The position numbers and the translations under genes were made by a program. 64,000 nt of DNA. It comes from Clostridia bacterium (GTDB lineage: Bacteria > Bacillota > Clostridia > Oscillospirales > CAG-272). Below, piece after piece: positions 24,773 to 33,472 of the stretch (positions within the stretch are counted from its first letter, which is position 1; every line of letters starts with the position of its first letter). The DNA lies in NCBI GenBank assembly GCA_017504205.1, contig JAFVRO010000014.1, forward strand, positions 1 through 64,000, given 5' to 3'. The notes beneath the pieces were generated by a model, which was given only the letters and a program-made list of their open reading frames with translations, was not told the origin of the DNA and ran no database searches.

Positions 24773-27085
24773 ATGGCAAAAGCAAGCATTGAAAGATATA
24801 ATAGTGAACCAACACTTATGATTGACGGTGTTCCCTATCCGCCTATGGCTATAACAATATGCCGATATGAGGAGGGATACCTCGCACGCCTTAAAGATGC
24901 GGGATTCCGTATATTTTTCGTACAGGCACATACGAGATGGCTATCTCCGGGGGGAACGGACGAGGAAGGCAACATTATCCCCGACGGCTTTACCAAGGCG
25001 CGTCAGCGCATGGAAACCTTGCTCAAGGTAATCCCTGATGCGTATATTATTGTTCGTTTGAATTCCAACCCTCCTATGGATTGGCTGGAGGAGCATACAG
25101 AGGAGCTTCGTATCTATAATGACGGGAGTTACATAAGACCGTATGGCGGTGTATACCCCAGAAACAAATATGAGGCGGCGCAGTCTACCGCATCCGAACT
25201 TTGGAGAAAAGATGCCGGCAAAGCGATTCTTGAGTTTTACGAGGAGCTTGAAAAATACCCTTGCTTCGAGCGCGTCATCGGCACCTTCGTAGTTGGCGGA
25301 ATGGGATACAAGACCGAATGGATATTCCCCGGTATGCTTCCCGGAGACGAAAGATACGGCGATTGCTCTGAGCCCTTTAAGAAAGCGTATGGAGAATGGC
25401 TAAAAAATAAATACGTAACAGAGGAGGCGCTCAGACAGGCTTGGAGACGCGATGATGCTACCTTTGAGAATCCTATAATTCCGAATGCGGCAGACAGAGA
25501 CGTTATAGGGAAGGCAAACCAAAAGATCTCCTCGAACATCGGCTCGTATCTGACTGTCCCACGGGAGAATTCGAAAGAGGACTCGCATTTTGGAGTTTTT
25601 CTTAATGTTGATACTCATCTTATTACGGCTGATTATTATGATGCGTATCACGATATTACTGCAGACCTTATCCTTCATTTCGGTCGTATTCTGAAGGATA
25701 AATATCCCCAATGGTTATTCGCTACTTTTTACGGTAATCTTGCATCTATGCATTTTTATGACTCATCGTGTGTGACGGGAATACTTAAGCTTCTTGATTC
25801 AGGTATTGTGGACTTTTTGAGTGCGCCCGATATTTACCGCGACCGCGAGCCCGGAAAGTGTCTTGTTCAGAGAGAAATTCAGGATTCCTTCCGATTGAGA
25901 AACCTCTTGTATTTCCGGGAAAACGATGTCAGAACGCACTTGACCATGCCGTATTTCCAACGTGAGCGCATGGGGATTTCTACCGTTGAGGACAGCATCA
26001 CAGTGCTCAAGAGGGATTTTGCGCACACTATTTGCGATGATGTGTATGCGTGGTGGTTTGATATGTGTGGACACTTTACCGACATCCGGAATGAAAAGAT
26101 AGAGAATGAAGTATTCTGGTATGATGATCCCGATATTTTAAAGTTGTTCAAGAGGCAACAGGAGATAGCCCGGGAAGCATATGACACAGACAGAACCAAG
26201 AAGAACGAAATCGCGATAATTGCGGATAACGATAGTTTCCACTGTGTTTCGAACCATATCAGTTCTATGACGATGGACACCTGGCGCATATCTGACCTGC
26301 ATCAGATTGGAGCGCCCGTTGATTGGTATTATCATGACGATATGAGTAATCCGGATATGCCGGATTACAAGCTTTATATAATGGCAAATCAATATGATTT
26401 GAACGATGAGCAAAGAGAGCAGATTTTTGCCAAAGTCCGAAGAAACAACGCAGTGATTCTTTGGTTATACGCTCCGGGATTTATCAATCGCGAGCTTAAC
26501 ACTCGAATGTGCGTCGAAAACATCAGCAAAACAGTCGGAATGAATGTAGACTATATCAATCACGCTCAATCTCCGTTTTTCCGTATAGAGAACAAAGAGC
26601 ATCCGGCACTTCGATTTGCGGATGCTTACAGGAGATACGGATATATAGAGCAAGCAATAAGGGATAATTTAAGCGGCGCGCTATCATTTACAGGAACACC
26701 TTATGTAAACCCCTGCTTCTACATTGATGACGAAAATGTACAGGTGTTGGGACGTTACACCGGCAACAAACTGATATCTTACGCGATGCGTGAGATGGAC
26801 GGATTTACAAGTGTTTACTGTTGTACTCCGACGTTGAACAAAGAGCTTCTTGCATCTCTTGCCGAGTACGCGGGATGCCATTTGTATACCGATACCAGAG
26901 ATATTCTTTATGCAAATGAAAGTTACGTTGCCGTTCATGCTACCTATTCGGGAATACACCATATCAACTTTAAGAAGGTATGTACTCCTATGGAGGTATA
27001 CGAGCAAAAGATTTATGGTGAACAGGTGGATTCGATCGACGTTGAGATGCATTTCGGCGAAACCAAAATGTGGAAGATACGTTAG
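24773..27085 (+). CDS. Putative glycoside hydrolase, GH42-like
   Basis: A 770-residue protein. Residues 1 to about 430 look like a clan GH-A TIM barrel of the beta-galactosidase (GH42) kind: PPMAITICRYEEGYLARLKD, IIVRLNSNPPMDWLEEHTEE and a typical YGEWLKNKYVTEEALRQAWR segment. Residues about 455-620 resemble the GH42 middle trimerisation (glutamine-amidotransferase-like) domain. I could not place the two catalytic glutamates with certainty; Glu in GGMGYKTEW is a candidate acid/base. No signal peptide, so it would act on imported sugars. The start at 24773 is chosen for the AAGGAG site; longer in-frame starts run into the upstream gene. Confidence 0.72.
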   Translation: MAKASIERYNSEPTLMIDGVPYPPMAITICRYEEGYLARLKDAGFRIFFVQAHTRWLSPGGTDEEGNIIPDGFTKARQRMETLLKVIPDAYIIVRLNSNPPMDWLEEHTEELRIYNDGSYIRPYGGVYPRNKYEAAQSTASELWRKDAGKAILEFYEELEKYPCFERVIGTFVVGGMGYKTEWIFPGMLPGDERYGDCSEPFKKAYGEWLKNKYVTEEALRQAWRRDDATFENPIIPNAADRDVIGKANQKISSNIGSYLTVPRENSKEDSHFGVFLNVDTHLITADYYDAYHDITADLILHFGRILKDKYPQWLFATFYGNLASMHFYDSSCVTGILKLLDSGIVDFLSAPDIYRDREPGKCLVQREIQDSFRLRNLLYFRENDVRTHLTMPYFQRERMGISTVEDSITVLKRDFAHTICDDVYAWWFDMCGHFTDIRNEKIENEVFWYDDPDILKLFKRQQEIAREAYDTDRTKKNEIAIIADNDSFHCVSNHISSMTMDTWRISDLHQIGAPVDWYYHDDMSNPDMPDYKLYIMANQYDLNDEQREQIFAKVRRNNAVILWLYAPGFINRELNTRMCVENISKTVGMNVDYINHAQSPFFRIENKEHPALRFADAYRRYGYIEQAIRDNLSGALSFTGTPYVNPCFYIDDENVQVLGRYTGNKLISYAMREMDGFTSVYCCTPTLNKELLASLAEYAGCHLYTDTRDILYANESYVAVHATYSGIHHINFKKVCTPMEVYEQKIYGEQVDSIDVEMHFGETKMWKIR

Positions 27086-27123
27086 ATTTGAAGATTACTG
27101 AGACATAGTATTTTTACGGTATA

Positions 27124-27159
27124 CTTCGGGTTACGTCTGATTTTCGAATGCAACCGAAG
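27124..27159 (+). repeat. Weak hairpin after the GH42-like gene
   Basis: CTTCGG (27124-27129) pairs with CCGAAG (27154-27159) across a long loop, with an adjoining GTT/AAC pair on a bulge. There is no T run. It may slow or process the transcript before the uracil-DNA glycosylase gene. Confidence 0.3.
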
Positions 27160-27213
27160 CAATATCTATTAACATACGTTTTAAAAACTTTATGCACTAA
27201 TTGGGAGATAATT

Positions 27214-27804
27214 ATGAACGAATCAAAAGTTTTGATATTTGATGATGCAAGATGGCAACAGTTATATGATAAATGCCGCACATGCACCGATTGTGGGCTT
27301 CACTGTACAAGAACGAACTGTGTTTTCGGTACAGGAAATATCAATGCGGATATAATGTTCGTTGGCGAGGCCCCCGGACAGAACGAGGATCTTCAGGGAG
27401 TACCGTTTGTTGGGCGCGCCGGACAGTTGTTCGACAGATATTTATACGCTGTGGGAATTGAGCGCAGTGACGTGTACATAGCAAATATACTCAAATGCCG
27501 TCCGCCACAGAACAGAGATCCGCTCCCCGAGGAACAGGACAGGTGCATTAATTACTTGCGTGAGCAGGTGAGGCTTGTCAGGCCAAGAATCATAGTATGT
27601 CTCGGAAGGATCGCCGCGATGAGGCTTATCCGCAAGGATTATATGATCACGAAGGAGCATGGACAATGGGTACAGCGCGGGGATTTCCTTATGACGGCGG
27701 TATATCACCCTGCTCTGCTTTTGCGCGATCCACGCAAAAAAGAGGATATGCTGCTCGATATGAAAGCAGTAAAGGAAAAGCTTGATGAACTACACAAGGC
27801 ATAA
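27214..27804 (+). CDS. Uracil-DNA glycosylase, family 4
   Basis: A 196-residue iron-sulfur uracil-DNA glycosylase that removes uracil from DNA, starting base excision repair. The four cluster ligands are visible: Cys24 and Cys27 (CTDC), Cys95 (ILKCRPPQNRDP) and Cys111. Active-site motif 1 is VGEAPGQNED (50-59), with PFVGRAGQLFD (64-74); motif 2 is represented by YHPALLLRDPRKKEDM near the C-terminus. The start at 27214 is chosen for the GGGAG site eight bases upstream. It ends at a strong terminator. Confidence 0.94.
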   Translation: MNESKVLIFDDARWQQLYDKCRTCTDCGLHCTRTNCVFGTGNINADIMFVGEAPGQNEDLQGVPFVGRAGQLFDRYLYAVGIERSDVYIANILKCRPPQNRDPLPEEQDRCINYLREQVRLVRPRIIVCLGRIAAMRLIRKDYMITKEHGQWVQRGDFLMTAVYHPALLLRDPRKKEDMLLDMKAVKEKLDELHKA

Positions 27805-27831
27805 ACGCTCATAAAGCGAATTTTGAACAAT

Positions 27832-27876
27832 AAAAGCTTCCACAGAGTTATCAAACGGTTCGGTGGAAGCTTTTTT
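27832..27876. terminator. Bidirectional terminator between convergent genes
   Basis: A 12-base perfect stem (27832-27843 with 27863-27874), a 19-base loop, and a T6 run on the plus strand. It separates the uracil-DNA glycosylase gene and the flavoprotein gene. Confidence 0.9.
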
Positions 27877-27900
27877 AAGCAGATTAACGAAATAGAGGAG

Positions 27901-28992
27901 TTATTTATCCTTTTTAGCAAAGGGGCTGATACTGCGAAGTCCGCTCCGCATAATAATACCTCTGATGAATGGATCGCACAAAAGGGCTCTTTTAACTGAT
28001 TTGACACGAAGTCTTAGCCTGAGTGACTTTGTTTTTCTTCGGTACAGCTCTTGTATATCATTATACGTTGAACCTTCAGCAAATGCATCGGCGAGAAGCT
28101 TTGCGCTATACATAGCATAGCTGAGTCCTTCAAATGAGCTTGCGCTTATGAATCCTGCCGCCTCTCCGACAAGGAACACTCCTTCCTCGCCAAGGCAGAA
28201 GTCCTTCATTGATCGAGGACTCGAAAGCAGGCACGCCTCAGTCTTAACGGGTTCTCCGAATGAATTACCGAGAAACGCCTCAAGCCTTGACTTCTGTTCA
28301 TCGAAAGCACTTCGGCATCCTTGTTTTTTAAAAGCTCCACCGAATATAACATAGTCTCCCTTATGTATCGTCCAGGAGCAGCTATCACTTGTGACTGAAT
28401 CGAATATGCAGGAATAGTACGGCATACACTGACCATTATTTTTAAACCACTGCTGTATCGCAACGTATTGAACGCGCATGGGGTCAAAAAAAGTACGTCT
28501 GACAACCGATCCACCGCCGTCTGCGCCCACGATAGTCTTGGCCATAACCGTCTCCTCCGTGCCACCATGTTTGATACAGACACTGTAAAGATCCCCGTCT
28601 TTTTTTATTTCCGTGCATCTTCCCGTGTGGATATCAACATGCGTGGGAACAAGAGAAAGAAGCCATCGGTCAAACGAGTATCTGTTCATATTAAGATAAT
28701 GTCTTTGATAATATCTGACCAACTTCTGATTAATGTCAATAGTCTGAACCGCAAATATCTGTGGGTCTTCGAGAACGCTTTTGGGAAGAACGAGATCGAA
28801 TCTTGCAAGGAGCTTTTGTGCATCCGGGGCAAGAAGTCCTCCGCACGGTTTTGCAGAGTTTTCAGACTGACCGTCTATTACAGTCAGTTTTAGCGTCCGG
28901 TGCGCCTGCGCTATTTCCTTAGCAAGTACTGCTCCGGCAGGACCCGCTCCGATTATAGCAATATCGTAAATTATATTTTCTTTATGCTCCAT
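27901..28992 (-). CDS. FAD-dependent oxidoreductase, geranylgeranyl reductase family
   Basis: A 363-residue flavoprotein. The N-terminal dinucleotide motif AIIGAGPAGAVLAKEIAQ (13-30) is followed by PCGGLLAPDAQKLLARFDL, a segment typical of the geranylgeranyl-reductase-like group. The second FAD motif is GVFLVGEAAGFISASSFEGL (about 273-292). Relatives reduce isoprenoid double bonds or act on other lipids and polyketides; the substrate here is unknown. It stands alone, with a promoter that overlaps the terminator of the gene upstream. Confidence 0.85.
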   Translation of the reverse strand: MEHKENIIYDIAIIGAGPAGAVLAKEIAQAHRTLKLTVIDGQSENSAKPCGGLLAPDAQKLLARFDLVLPKSVLEDPQIFAVQTIDINQKLVRYYQRHYLNMNRYSFDRWLLSLVPTHVDIHTGRCTEIKKDGDLYSVCIKHGGTEETVMAKTIVGADGGGSVVRRTFFDPMRVQYVAIQQWFKNNGQCMPYYSCIFDSVTSDSCSWTIHKGDYVIFGGAFKKQGCRSAFDEQKSRLEAFLGNSFGEPVKTEACLLSSPRSMKDFCLGEEGVFLVGEAAGFISASSFEGLSYAMYSAKLLADAFAEGSTYNDIQELYRRKTKSLRLRLRVKSVKRALLCDPFIRGIIMRSGLRSISPFAKKDK

Positions 28993-29061
28993 ACCATTAC
29001 TCCAATCTGATTTTGTCGGTCATATGACACTGAATGCGCACTTGGAAAGCATTACGACTTT

Positions 29062-29090
29062 ATTATAACTCAAAAACCGCAGAAAGTCAA
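29062..29090 (-). promoter_or_regulatory. Sigma-A promoter of the flavoprotein gene, inside a terminator
   Basis: On the minus strand, TTGACT (29085-29090), 17 bases, TATAAT (29062-29067). The -35 is exactly in the loop of the terminator hairpin of the upstream gene. Confidence 0.75.
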
Positions 29091-29101
29091 TCTGCGGTTT
29101 T
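29068..29101 (-). terminator. Rho-independent terminator after the 29138-29656 gene
   Basis: An 11-base perfect stem (29073-29083 with 29091-29101), a seven-base loop, and a T5 end on the minus strand. Confidence 0.85.
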
Positions 29102-29137
29102 ACTTTTGTAGTACAGCCATAAAAACATTTTAAGGGT

Positions 29138-29656
29138 TTATTTTAGCATATCGGACACGTCTTTATATAGCTTTGTGTAGTCATCAGTTGCAAATGAGCT
29201 GCTCAAGACATAAGAATACATACGGTCTCCATCAACCATTATTACACTGTCTTCGGTGAGTATAAGCTGAAAGATCGAAGTTTCGTCGGAATATGCCCGA
29301 AGTCTGATTCCCCACGCACCAAGTGATGAGGCAACTACAGTGTCAGCCTTGAGATTTTTCACAGTGCCGTTCAGTCTTGATATAAGCGCTGACACCTTTG
29401 CTTTATCGGTAACAAGCGTTTCCCTGCCCCCGTTACCGCTCTGTTCTGACATAGAGTTAAGATCGGTGATAAGAATACGTGTTACGGTATCATTTGACGC
29501 GGTATACTCAGCGATATCGTCGAGAAGGCTATTTGCCCTTATAGTTGGTATAGCAAGAATTATACCGAGCACCGCTATCGCAGATATTACTAAGAGCGCG
29601 GCAATGAGTATTTTTTTTAATAATGAACTATTATGATGAATTTTAATTTTTTTCAC
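29138..29656 (-). CDS. Membrane-anchored protein of unknown function
   Basis: 172 residues: a basic N-terminus, one membrane helix (about 15-37) and a 135-residue external domain, mixed alpha/beta, with the segments DTVTRILITDLNSMSEQSGN and DTVVASSLGAWGIRLRAYSD. There is no lipobox or catalytic motif. The start is GTG (29656), behind GGAG with nine bases of spacing. It follows the spore germination gene by 19 bases, so it may be a spore or forespore envelope protein; this rests only on position. Confidence 0.65.
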   Translation of the reverse strand: MKKIKIHHNSSLLKKILIAALLVISAIAVLGIILAIPTIRANSLLDDIAEYTASNDTVTRILITDLNSMSEQSGNGGRETLVTDKAKVSALISRLNGTVKNLKADTVVASSLGAWGIRLRAYSDETSIFQLILTEDSVIMVDGDRMYSYVLSSSFATDDYTKLYKDVSDMLK

Positions 29657-29675
29657 TGTCGCGATCTCCTTTCGA

Positions 29676-31091
29676 TCAATCGTGCTTTTTTACTCTGAAA
29701 AACAGAGCAGCCATTGCTTTGGCATTAAACGGGATAAGCGGATAGAGATATTTTCGGTTACCGTTGACGGTTTTATTGGTTGCGATGAGGATGAAAACCA
29801 AGGCAAGTCCTATTGCAAATCCCCAAATATTAAACAATGCCACGAAAATCAGCAATAATATGCGCAAAAATTTAAAGGCGTATCCCAATTCATAGCTTGA
29901 CTGGGAAAAGTTGGCGATAGTAACGAATGCCATATATAGTATTACCTCGGGGATAAGCCATCCTATTGCGATTGCAAAATCTCCGAGTATCAGACCTCCG
30001 ACCACTGACAGGGAGTTTGTGAGCATATTCGGAGTATTCATCGACGCCATTCGCATACCGTCAATAATGAATTCAGTTATCAAAAGTTGTGCTAAGATCG
30101 GAATTCGTCCACGCTCGGACGGAATTATAAAAGACAGCCAATCGGGAACGAGCTCAACGTTATTGATAAGAAGATACCAAAGGGGTATCATAAACAGAGT
30201 AAGCCAGCTTACTGCGTGTCGGACAAGGCGAAGATAGGTTCCGGTCAGAGGTGGGAAGTAATAATCGTTGGTTTCCTGCAAAAAATCAAAGATTGAAGTT
30301 GGGAGTATCATTGCCTCGGGGGTGTTATCGCAAAGTAGGATAAGTCTTCCTTCTTCAAGATGTGCGGCGGCGTTATCGGGACGCTCGGTGCATCTGATTT
30401 TAGGAAATGGGTTATACCAATTTGTTTTAAGCAGGCATTCCGCTATCGACTGATGCCCCATTGTAAGGCTACCTGTTTTTATTGAACTGAGTTTTTCTTT
30501 TATTTTGCTGACGTAACCGGGGTCGGCACGGTCAGCCATATAGCAAAGCACCACGTCTGTTTTGGAGCTTGAGCCGATAGACATATAATGCATAGTCAGC
30601 GAGGTATCTCTTATTCTTCTGCGAATAAGGGCGGTATTGAAGATCAAGGTTTCTACGAATCCGTCGCGTGCACCGCGTATCACTCTGTCGCTCTCGGGCT
30701 CCTGTGTGCTTCTGGCGGGATAAGTGCGGGAGTCAATCAGTATTGCTTTGTCTTCAAAATGTTTGCCGAGAACAAGTGTTGCGCCGGACATCACCATATG
30801 GAGCATCTGATCCACCGAATCGGTTGCCTCCGCCTCGACATACGGGATATTTTCATTTACAAAGACGGCGGCGGTAGAAGCTCCCTGCGCCTTTAGCTCT
30901 TTTATTGAAAGCAAGTATATCATCAGCTTCTGCATCGCTCCGTCTTTGACGAAGCCGTCGATATAGTAAAGCGTCAGCTCGCTATCGGCGATGACGAGAG
31001 TCTTCTTGATTATATCAAAATTTTCATTTACACGAAGCAAAGAATCAATATTACGGATATTGTCCGTATAAGAAACGGTCAGCTTTTGCAT
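29676..31091 (-). CDS. Spore germination protein, GerA/SpoVAF family
   Basis: A 471-residue member of the GerA family (PF03323), membrane proteins of the spore inner membrane that sense germinants or help release dipicolinic acid. A soluble N-terminal half of about 265 residues ends in ILLCDNTPEAMILPTSIFDF, and the membrane half starts around PPLTGTYLRLVRHAVSWLTL. It includes the family's GRIPILAQLLITEFIIDGMR and NTPNMLTNSLSVVGGLILGD. No GerB or GerC partner is adjacent, which fits SpoVAF-like solitary members better than a complete Ger receptor. Its presence implies an endospore-forming ancestry. Confidence 0.88.
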   Translation of the reverse strand: MQKLTVSYTDNIRNIDSLLRVNENFDIIKKTLVIADSELTLYYIDGFVKDGAMQKLMIYLLSIKELKAQGASTAAVFVNENIPYVEAEATDSVDQMLHMVMSGATLVLGKHFEDKAILIDSRTYPARSTQEPESDRVIRGARDGFVETLIFNTALIRRRIRDTSLTMHYMSIGSSSKTDVVLCYMADRADPGYVSKIKEKLSSIKTGSLTMGHQSIAECLLKTNWYNPFPKIRCTERPDNAAAHLEEGRLILLCDNTPEAMILPTSIFDFLQETNDYYFPPLTGTYLRLVRHAVSWLTLFMIPLWYLLINNVELVPDWLSFIIPSERGRIPILAQLLITEFIIDGMRMASMNTPNMLTNSLSVVGGLILGDFAIAIGWLIPEVILYMAFVTIANFSQSSYELGYAFKFLRILLLIFVALFNIWGFAIGLALVFILIATNKTVNGNRKYLYPLIPFNAKAMAALFFRVKKHD

Positions 31092-31101
31092 AGTTACACC
31101 T

Positions 31102-31127
31102 CAAAACATTATTATTTCTATGTTTTG
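31102..31127 (-). repeat. Inverted repeat in the leader of the spore germination gene
   Basis: Perfect eight-base arms (31102-31109 and 31120-31127) and a ten-base loop, ending next to the GAGGTG ribosome site. It could be an operator or a translation-modulating hairpin. Confidence 0.45.
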
Positions 31128-31172
31128 CTGAATAAGGCTTTTTTATACAAAAGCTGGCATATTTTATTCGTC

Positions 31173-32342
31173 TTATTCCTTGGACTCGGAAATCTCGAAG
31201 GTGGATCTTTCGCAGAGCTGATCCATAAGCTTTCCGTATCTGAATGCGCCCATGAGATAGTCCTTGCCGTAGTAGTTGACTATAGCCTCTGTTGTTGTGT
31301 TATTGAGTTCGGCAATTTCTTTTAGCTCAGTCTCATATTCCGACTCAGATAACGTAACGCCGAGAATCTTATACAGAGCATTCAGGACGACATCGTATTT
31401 TGCGGATTCCGTAGCCTCTTTGACGAGCTGATCCTCGGTGACGCCGGCGGAAATAAGTATAGATTCATATGACATACCGTACATATCGGCCATAGACTGA
31501 TAATATGCTTTCGCCTTTGCGAGATAGTGATCAACCTGCTGAGTCGGTTCTTTAACAAATACTGCGGCTTCGTATATTGCATCCCAAAGAGCTTCGCGTT
31601 CCTCCTGAGCAACTACGGCCTTTTTCTCCTCAATGAGGAGATTTTTATAATATGTCTCGAAATCGGCTACGTTAGTATATTCTTTTGAGGTAAGCTGTGA
31701 CACCATTTCATCGGTAAGTGCTTCGGGAAGCTTCTTCTCGACTATATGGTTTACGGTAATCTTGAACACTGCTTCCTTACCTGCCATATCTGGGTTATTG
31801 GGATAGGACTCTGGGAAGGTGACTGTAGTTTCCACCTGTGTACCCGGCATAATGCCGTAAAGGTCAGCATCAAATCCGGGGATATAACCCGTCTGTTCGC
31901 TAAGAGTAATGCTCTGCCCCTTTGCAGTACCGCCTTCAAACTTAACGCCGTCAATGTAGCCTTCAAAGTCGATATTAAGGATATCTCCCTTTTGGGTAAC
32001 ACGGTCGGTCACCTTTACTGTTTCGGCAAAATTTGAAAGTAATTTCTTTATGTTTTCCTGATATTCGGCGTCGGTGAGCTCCTTTGATCGGGTTTTAATC
32101 ACAAATCCTTCGAATTTTGTGAGGGTAACAAATTCTGCAAGGTCAAGGTTTTCAAAGTCCATCTGAGGGGGGAGCGTTTCTGCATCGGTCTCGGGAGTGG
32201 TATCCGATACGCTTTCGGAGGATGATTCACCTGATGTGTCTTCTCCGTTACCAAATATTTTGGACAGTTGGCAGGAGCAGACTGATAGTAGCATAATAAT
32301 GCAGAGTGTCAATGCGACTGACACGAAAATAAATCTTTTCAT
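31173..32342 (-). CDS. Lipoprotein with trigger-factor-like PPIase and chaperone domains
   Basis: 389 residues. The N-terminus is a lipoprotein-type signal ending near Cys22/Cys24 (LLSVCSCQ), followed by a Ser/Glu/Thr spacer (about 33-60). Residues about 62-112 correspond to the linker before the PPIase domain of trigger factor; 115-200 form an FKBP-like domain (GDILNIDFEGYIDGVKFEGG, GYIPGFDADLYGIMPG); the rest resembles the helical trigger factor C-domain. The ribosome-binding domain of cytosolic trigger factor is missing and is replaced by the lipid anchor. It therefore probably folds secreted proteins outside the membrane, as PrsA does; that is inference. An AAGGTG site precedes the ATG. 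Confidence 0.85.
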   Translation of the reverse strand: MKRFIFVSVALTLCIIMLLSVCSCQLSKIFGNGEDTSGESSSESVSDTTPETDAETLPPQMDFENLDLAEFVTLTKFEGFVIKTRSKELTDAEYQENIKKLLSNFAETVKVTDRVTQKGDILNIDFEGYIDGVKFEGGTAKGQSITLSEQTGYIPGFDADLYGIMPGTQVETTVTFPESYPNNPDMAGKEAVFKITVNHIVEKKLPEALTDEMVSQLTSKEYTNVADFETYYKNLLIEEKKAVVAQEEREALWDAIYEAAVFVKEPTQQVDHYLAKAKAYYQSMADMYGMSYESILISAGVTEDQLVKEATESAKYDVVLNALYKILGVTLSESEYETELKEIAELNNTTTEAIVNYYGKDYLMGAFRYGKLMDQLCERSTFEISESKE

Positions 32343-32374
32343 ATTAGCACCTTAGTATTTATATAAATTTAATT

Positions 32375-32417
32375 GGTAAGAAAAAGACTCACCCTATGTC
32401 AAACAGAATGAGTCTTT
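32375..32417 (-). terminator. Terminator after rpmF
   Basis: A nine-base perfect stem (32383-32391 with 32409-32417) and a 17-base loop, followed on the minus strand by a T-rich run. Confidence 0.75.
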
Positions 32418-32445
32418 ATCGGCTGATAGGTTGCTGAAGAATGAC

Positions 32446-32643
32446 TTACGCCTCTTTCTTCTCAACTTCGCATACCTTTTTGCCATCGTAATAGCCGCAA
32501 GCCTTGCAGACACGATGAGCGAGTACGTATTCGTTGCACTCAGGGTTTGAGCATTTAGTCATACCGGGGAATACGAGCTTCCATGTGCTGGAGCGTCTTT
32601 TATCTCTGCGTGCTTTAGATGTTTTTCTCTTTGGTACTGCCAT
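32446..32643 (-). CDS. rpmF: 50S ribosomal protein L32
   Basis: A 65-residue ribosomal protein with the standard [19 protein letters not shown] start and an intact zinc ribbon (Cys31, Cys36, Cys46, Cys49), i.e. the C+ (zinc-binding) paralogue type. AAGGAGGTG precedes the ATG. It follows the YceD gene by 100 bases, the usual arrangement in bacteria, and ends at its own terminator. Confidence 0.97.
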   Translation of the reverse strand: MAVPKRKTSKARRDKRRSSTWKLVFPGMTKCSNPECNEYVLAHRVCKACGYYDGKKVCEVEKKEA

Positions 32644-32743
32644 ACCTACACCTCCTTATCTTCGTGACGGATCTCCCGTTTCACTCAGAATTTATAATAA
32701 AATATTTTTTGCTTTTGCCTTTGCTTTAGGAGCTTTTACTCGG

Positions 32744-33262
32744 TCACTCATCAAGCTGGTCGATAATGCTTTGAAGCACGGCAAGTCTTGGGTCGACTTC
32801 TTTCTTGTCTGAGCAACCGCAATCTCCGTCAGCCTTTTTCTTTCCACATATAGGGCAAAGTCCCGGACAATCCTCACTGCACAGAAATCTCATTGGAAAA
32901 TCAAGTATGAGTGCTTCCCTTACCTGTTCGTCGATGTCAATACATCCGTTGGTAACGATAGCATACTCATCCATATTCTCTTCAAGCTCTTCGTCGCTTA
33001 CGGTTCCTTCCGCGGCAACGGTAAGAGTCATTTCCGTTTTGAAAACGTCACGCACCTCGTCCATACATCTGGCGCACTGTGTGATGAACGGCACCTCTGC
33101 ATTCAAATGCAATTGAATATAACCACCGTTATCGGTAACCTTACCGACAACATGAGCGTCTTTACTGAACTCGACATCTCCCATAGCTTCTGCCGCGAGA
33201 TCAAATTCAAATTCGATAACGTCGGTTTCTCCGCGCAAAAGACTGCCAATGTCCAATTTCAT
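32744..33262 (-). CDS. YceD family (DUF177) protein
   Basis: A 172-residue protein of the YceD/DUF177 family, almost always next to rpmF and linked to 23S rRNA accumulation and ribosome assembly in plants and bacteria. The start is MKLDIGSLLRGETDVIEFEF. Cysteines occur as CARC (about 63-66) and a C-terminal cluster CSEDCPGLCPICGKKKADGD, probably metal-binding. The ATG at 33262 is chosen over an upstream in-frame ATG because the upstream one lies in the promoter -35; GGAGG is 12 bases before the chosen start. Confidence 0.92.
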   Translation of the reverse strand: MKLDIGSLLRGETDVIEFEFDLAAEAMGDVEFSKDAHVVGKVTDNGGYIQLHLNAEVPFITQCARCMDEVRDVFKTEMTLTVAAEGTVSDEELEENMDEYAIVTNGCIDIDEQVREALILDFPMRFLCSEDCPGLCPICGKKKADGDCGCSDKKEVDPRLAVLQSIIDQLDE

Positions 33263-33311
33263 CCGCTTTATTATCCTCCAAATTACAAATATGCAAAATG
33301 CAACGATTATC

Positions 33312-33340
33312 ATTATAATATATTTATGTCTTTTTGTCAA
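33312..33340 (-). promoter_or_regulatory. Consensus sigma-A promoter of yceD-rpmF
   Basis: On the minus strand, TTGACA (33335-33340), 17 bases, TATAAT (33312-33317), both perfect. The predicted start site is about 40 bases before the yceD ATG. Confidence 0.85.
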
Positions 33341-33433
33341 GTGCTTTTTTGAGATTTTTTGATTATATCTATAAAGCTAAAAAAAAGTAAAGGAAATCAA
33401 GCGAAATATATTTAAAAAAGTTCAGAATAATGG

Positions 33434-33439
33434 TATAAT
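33434..33439 (+). promoter_or_regulatory. Extended -10 promoter of nnrD
   Basis: TATAAT preceded directly by TGG (33431-33433), with only a weak -35 (TTTAAA-like) upstream. It lies about 34 bases before the GTG start. Confidence 0.55.
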
Positions 33440-33472
33440 ATATTGGAATAAAGGTTGGATGGAGGTAGTTCC

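Noticed and set aside
32397-32402. TTGACA on the minus strand in the loop of the rpmF terminator, which could have been a second nested promoter
   Set aside because: No acceptable -10 lies 16-18 bases downstream (TTACCA).
33263-33340. Longer start for the YceD gene, giving an N-terminal membrane helix
   Set aside because: That ATG lies on the -35 of a perfect promoter, and the family always begins near MKLDIGSLL.
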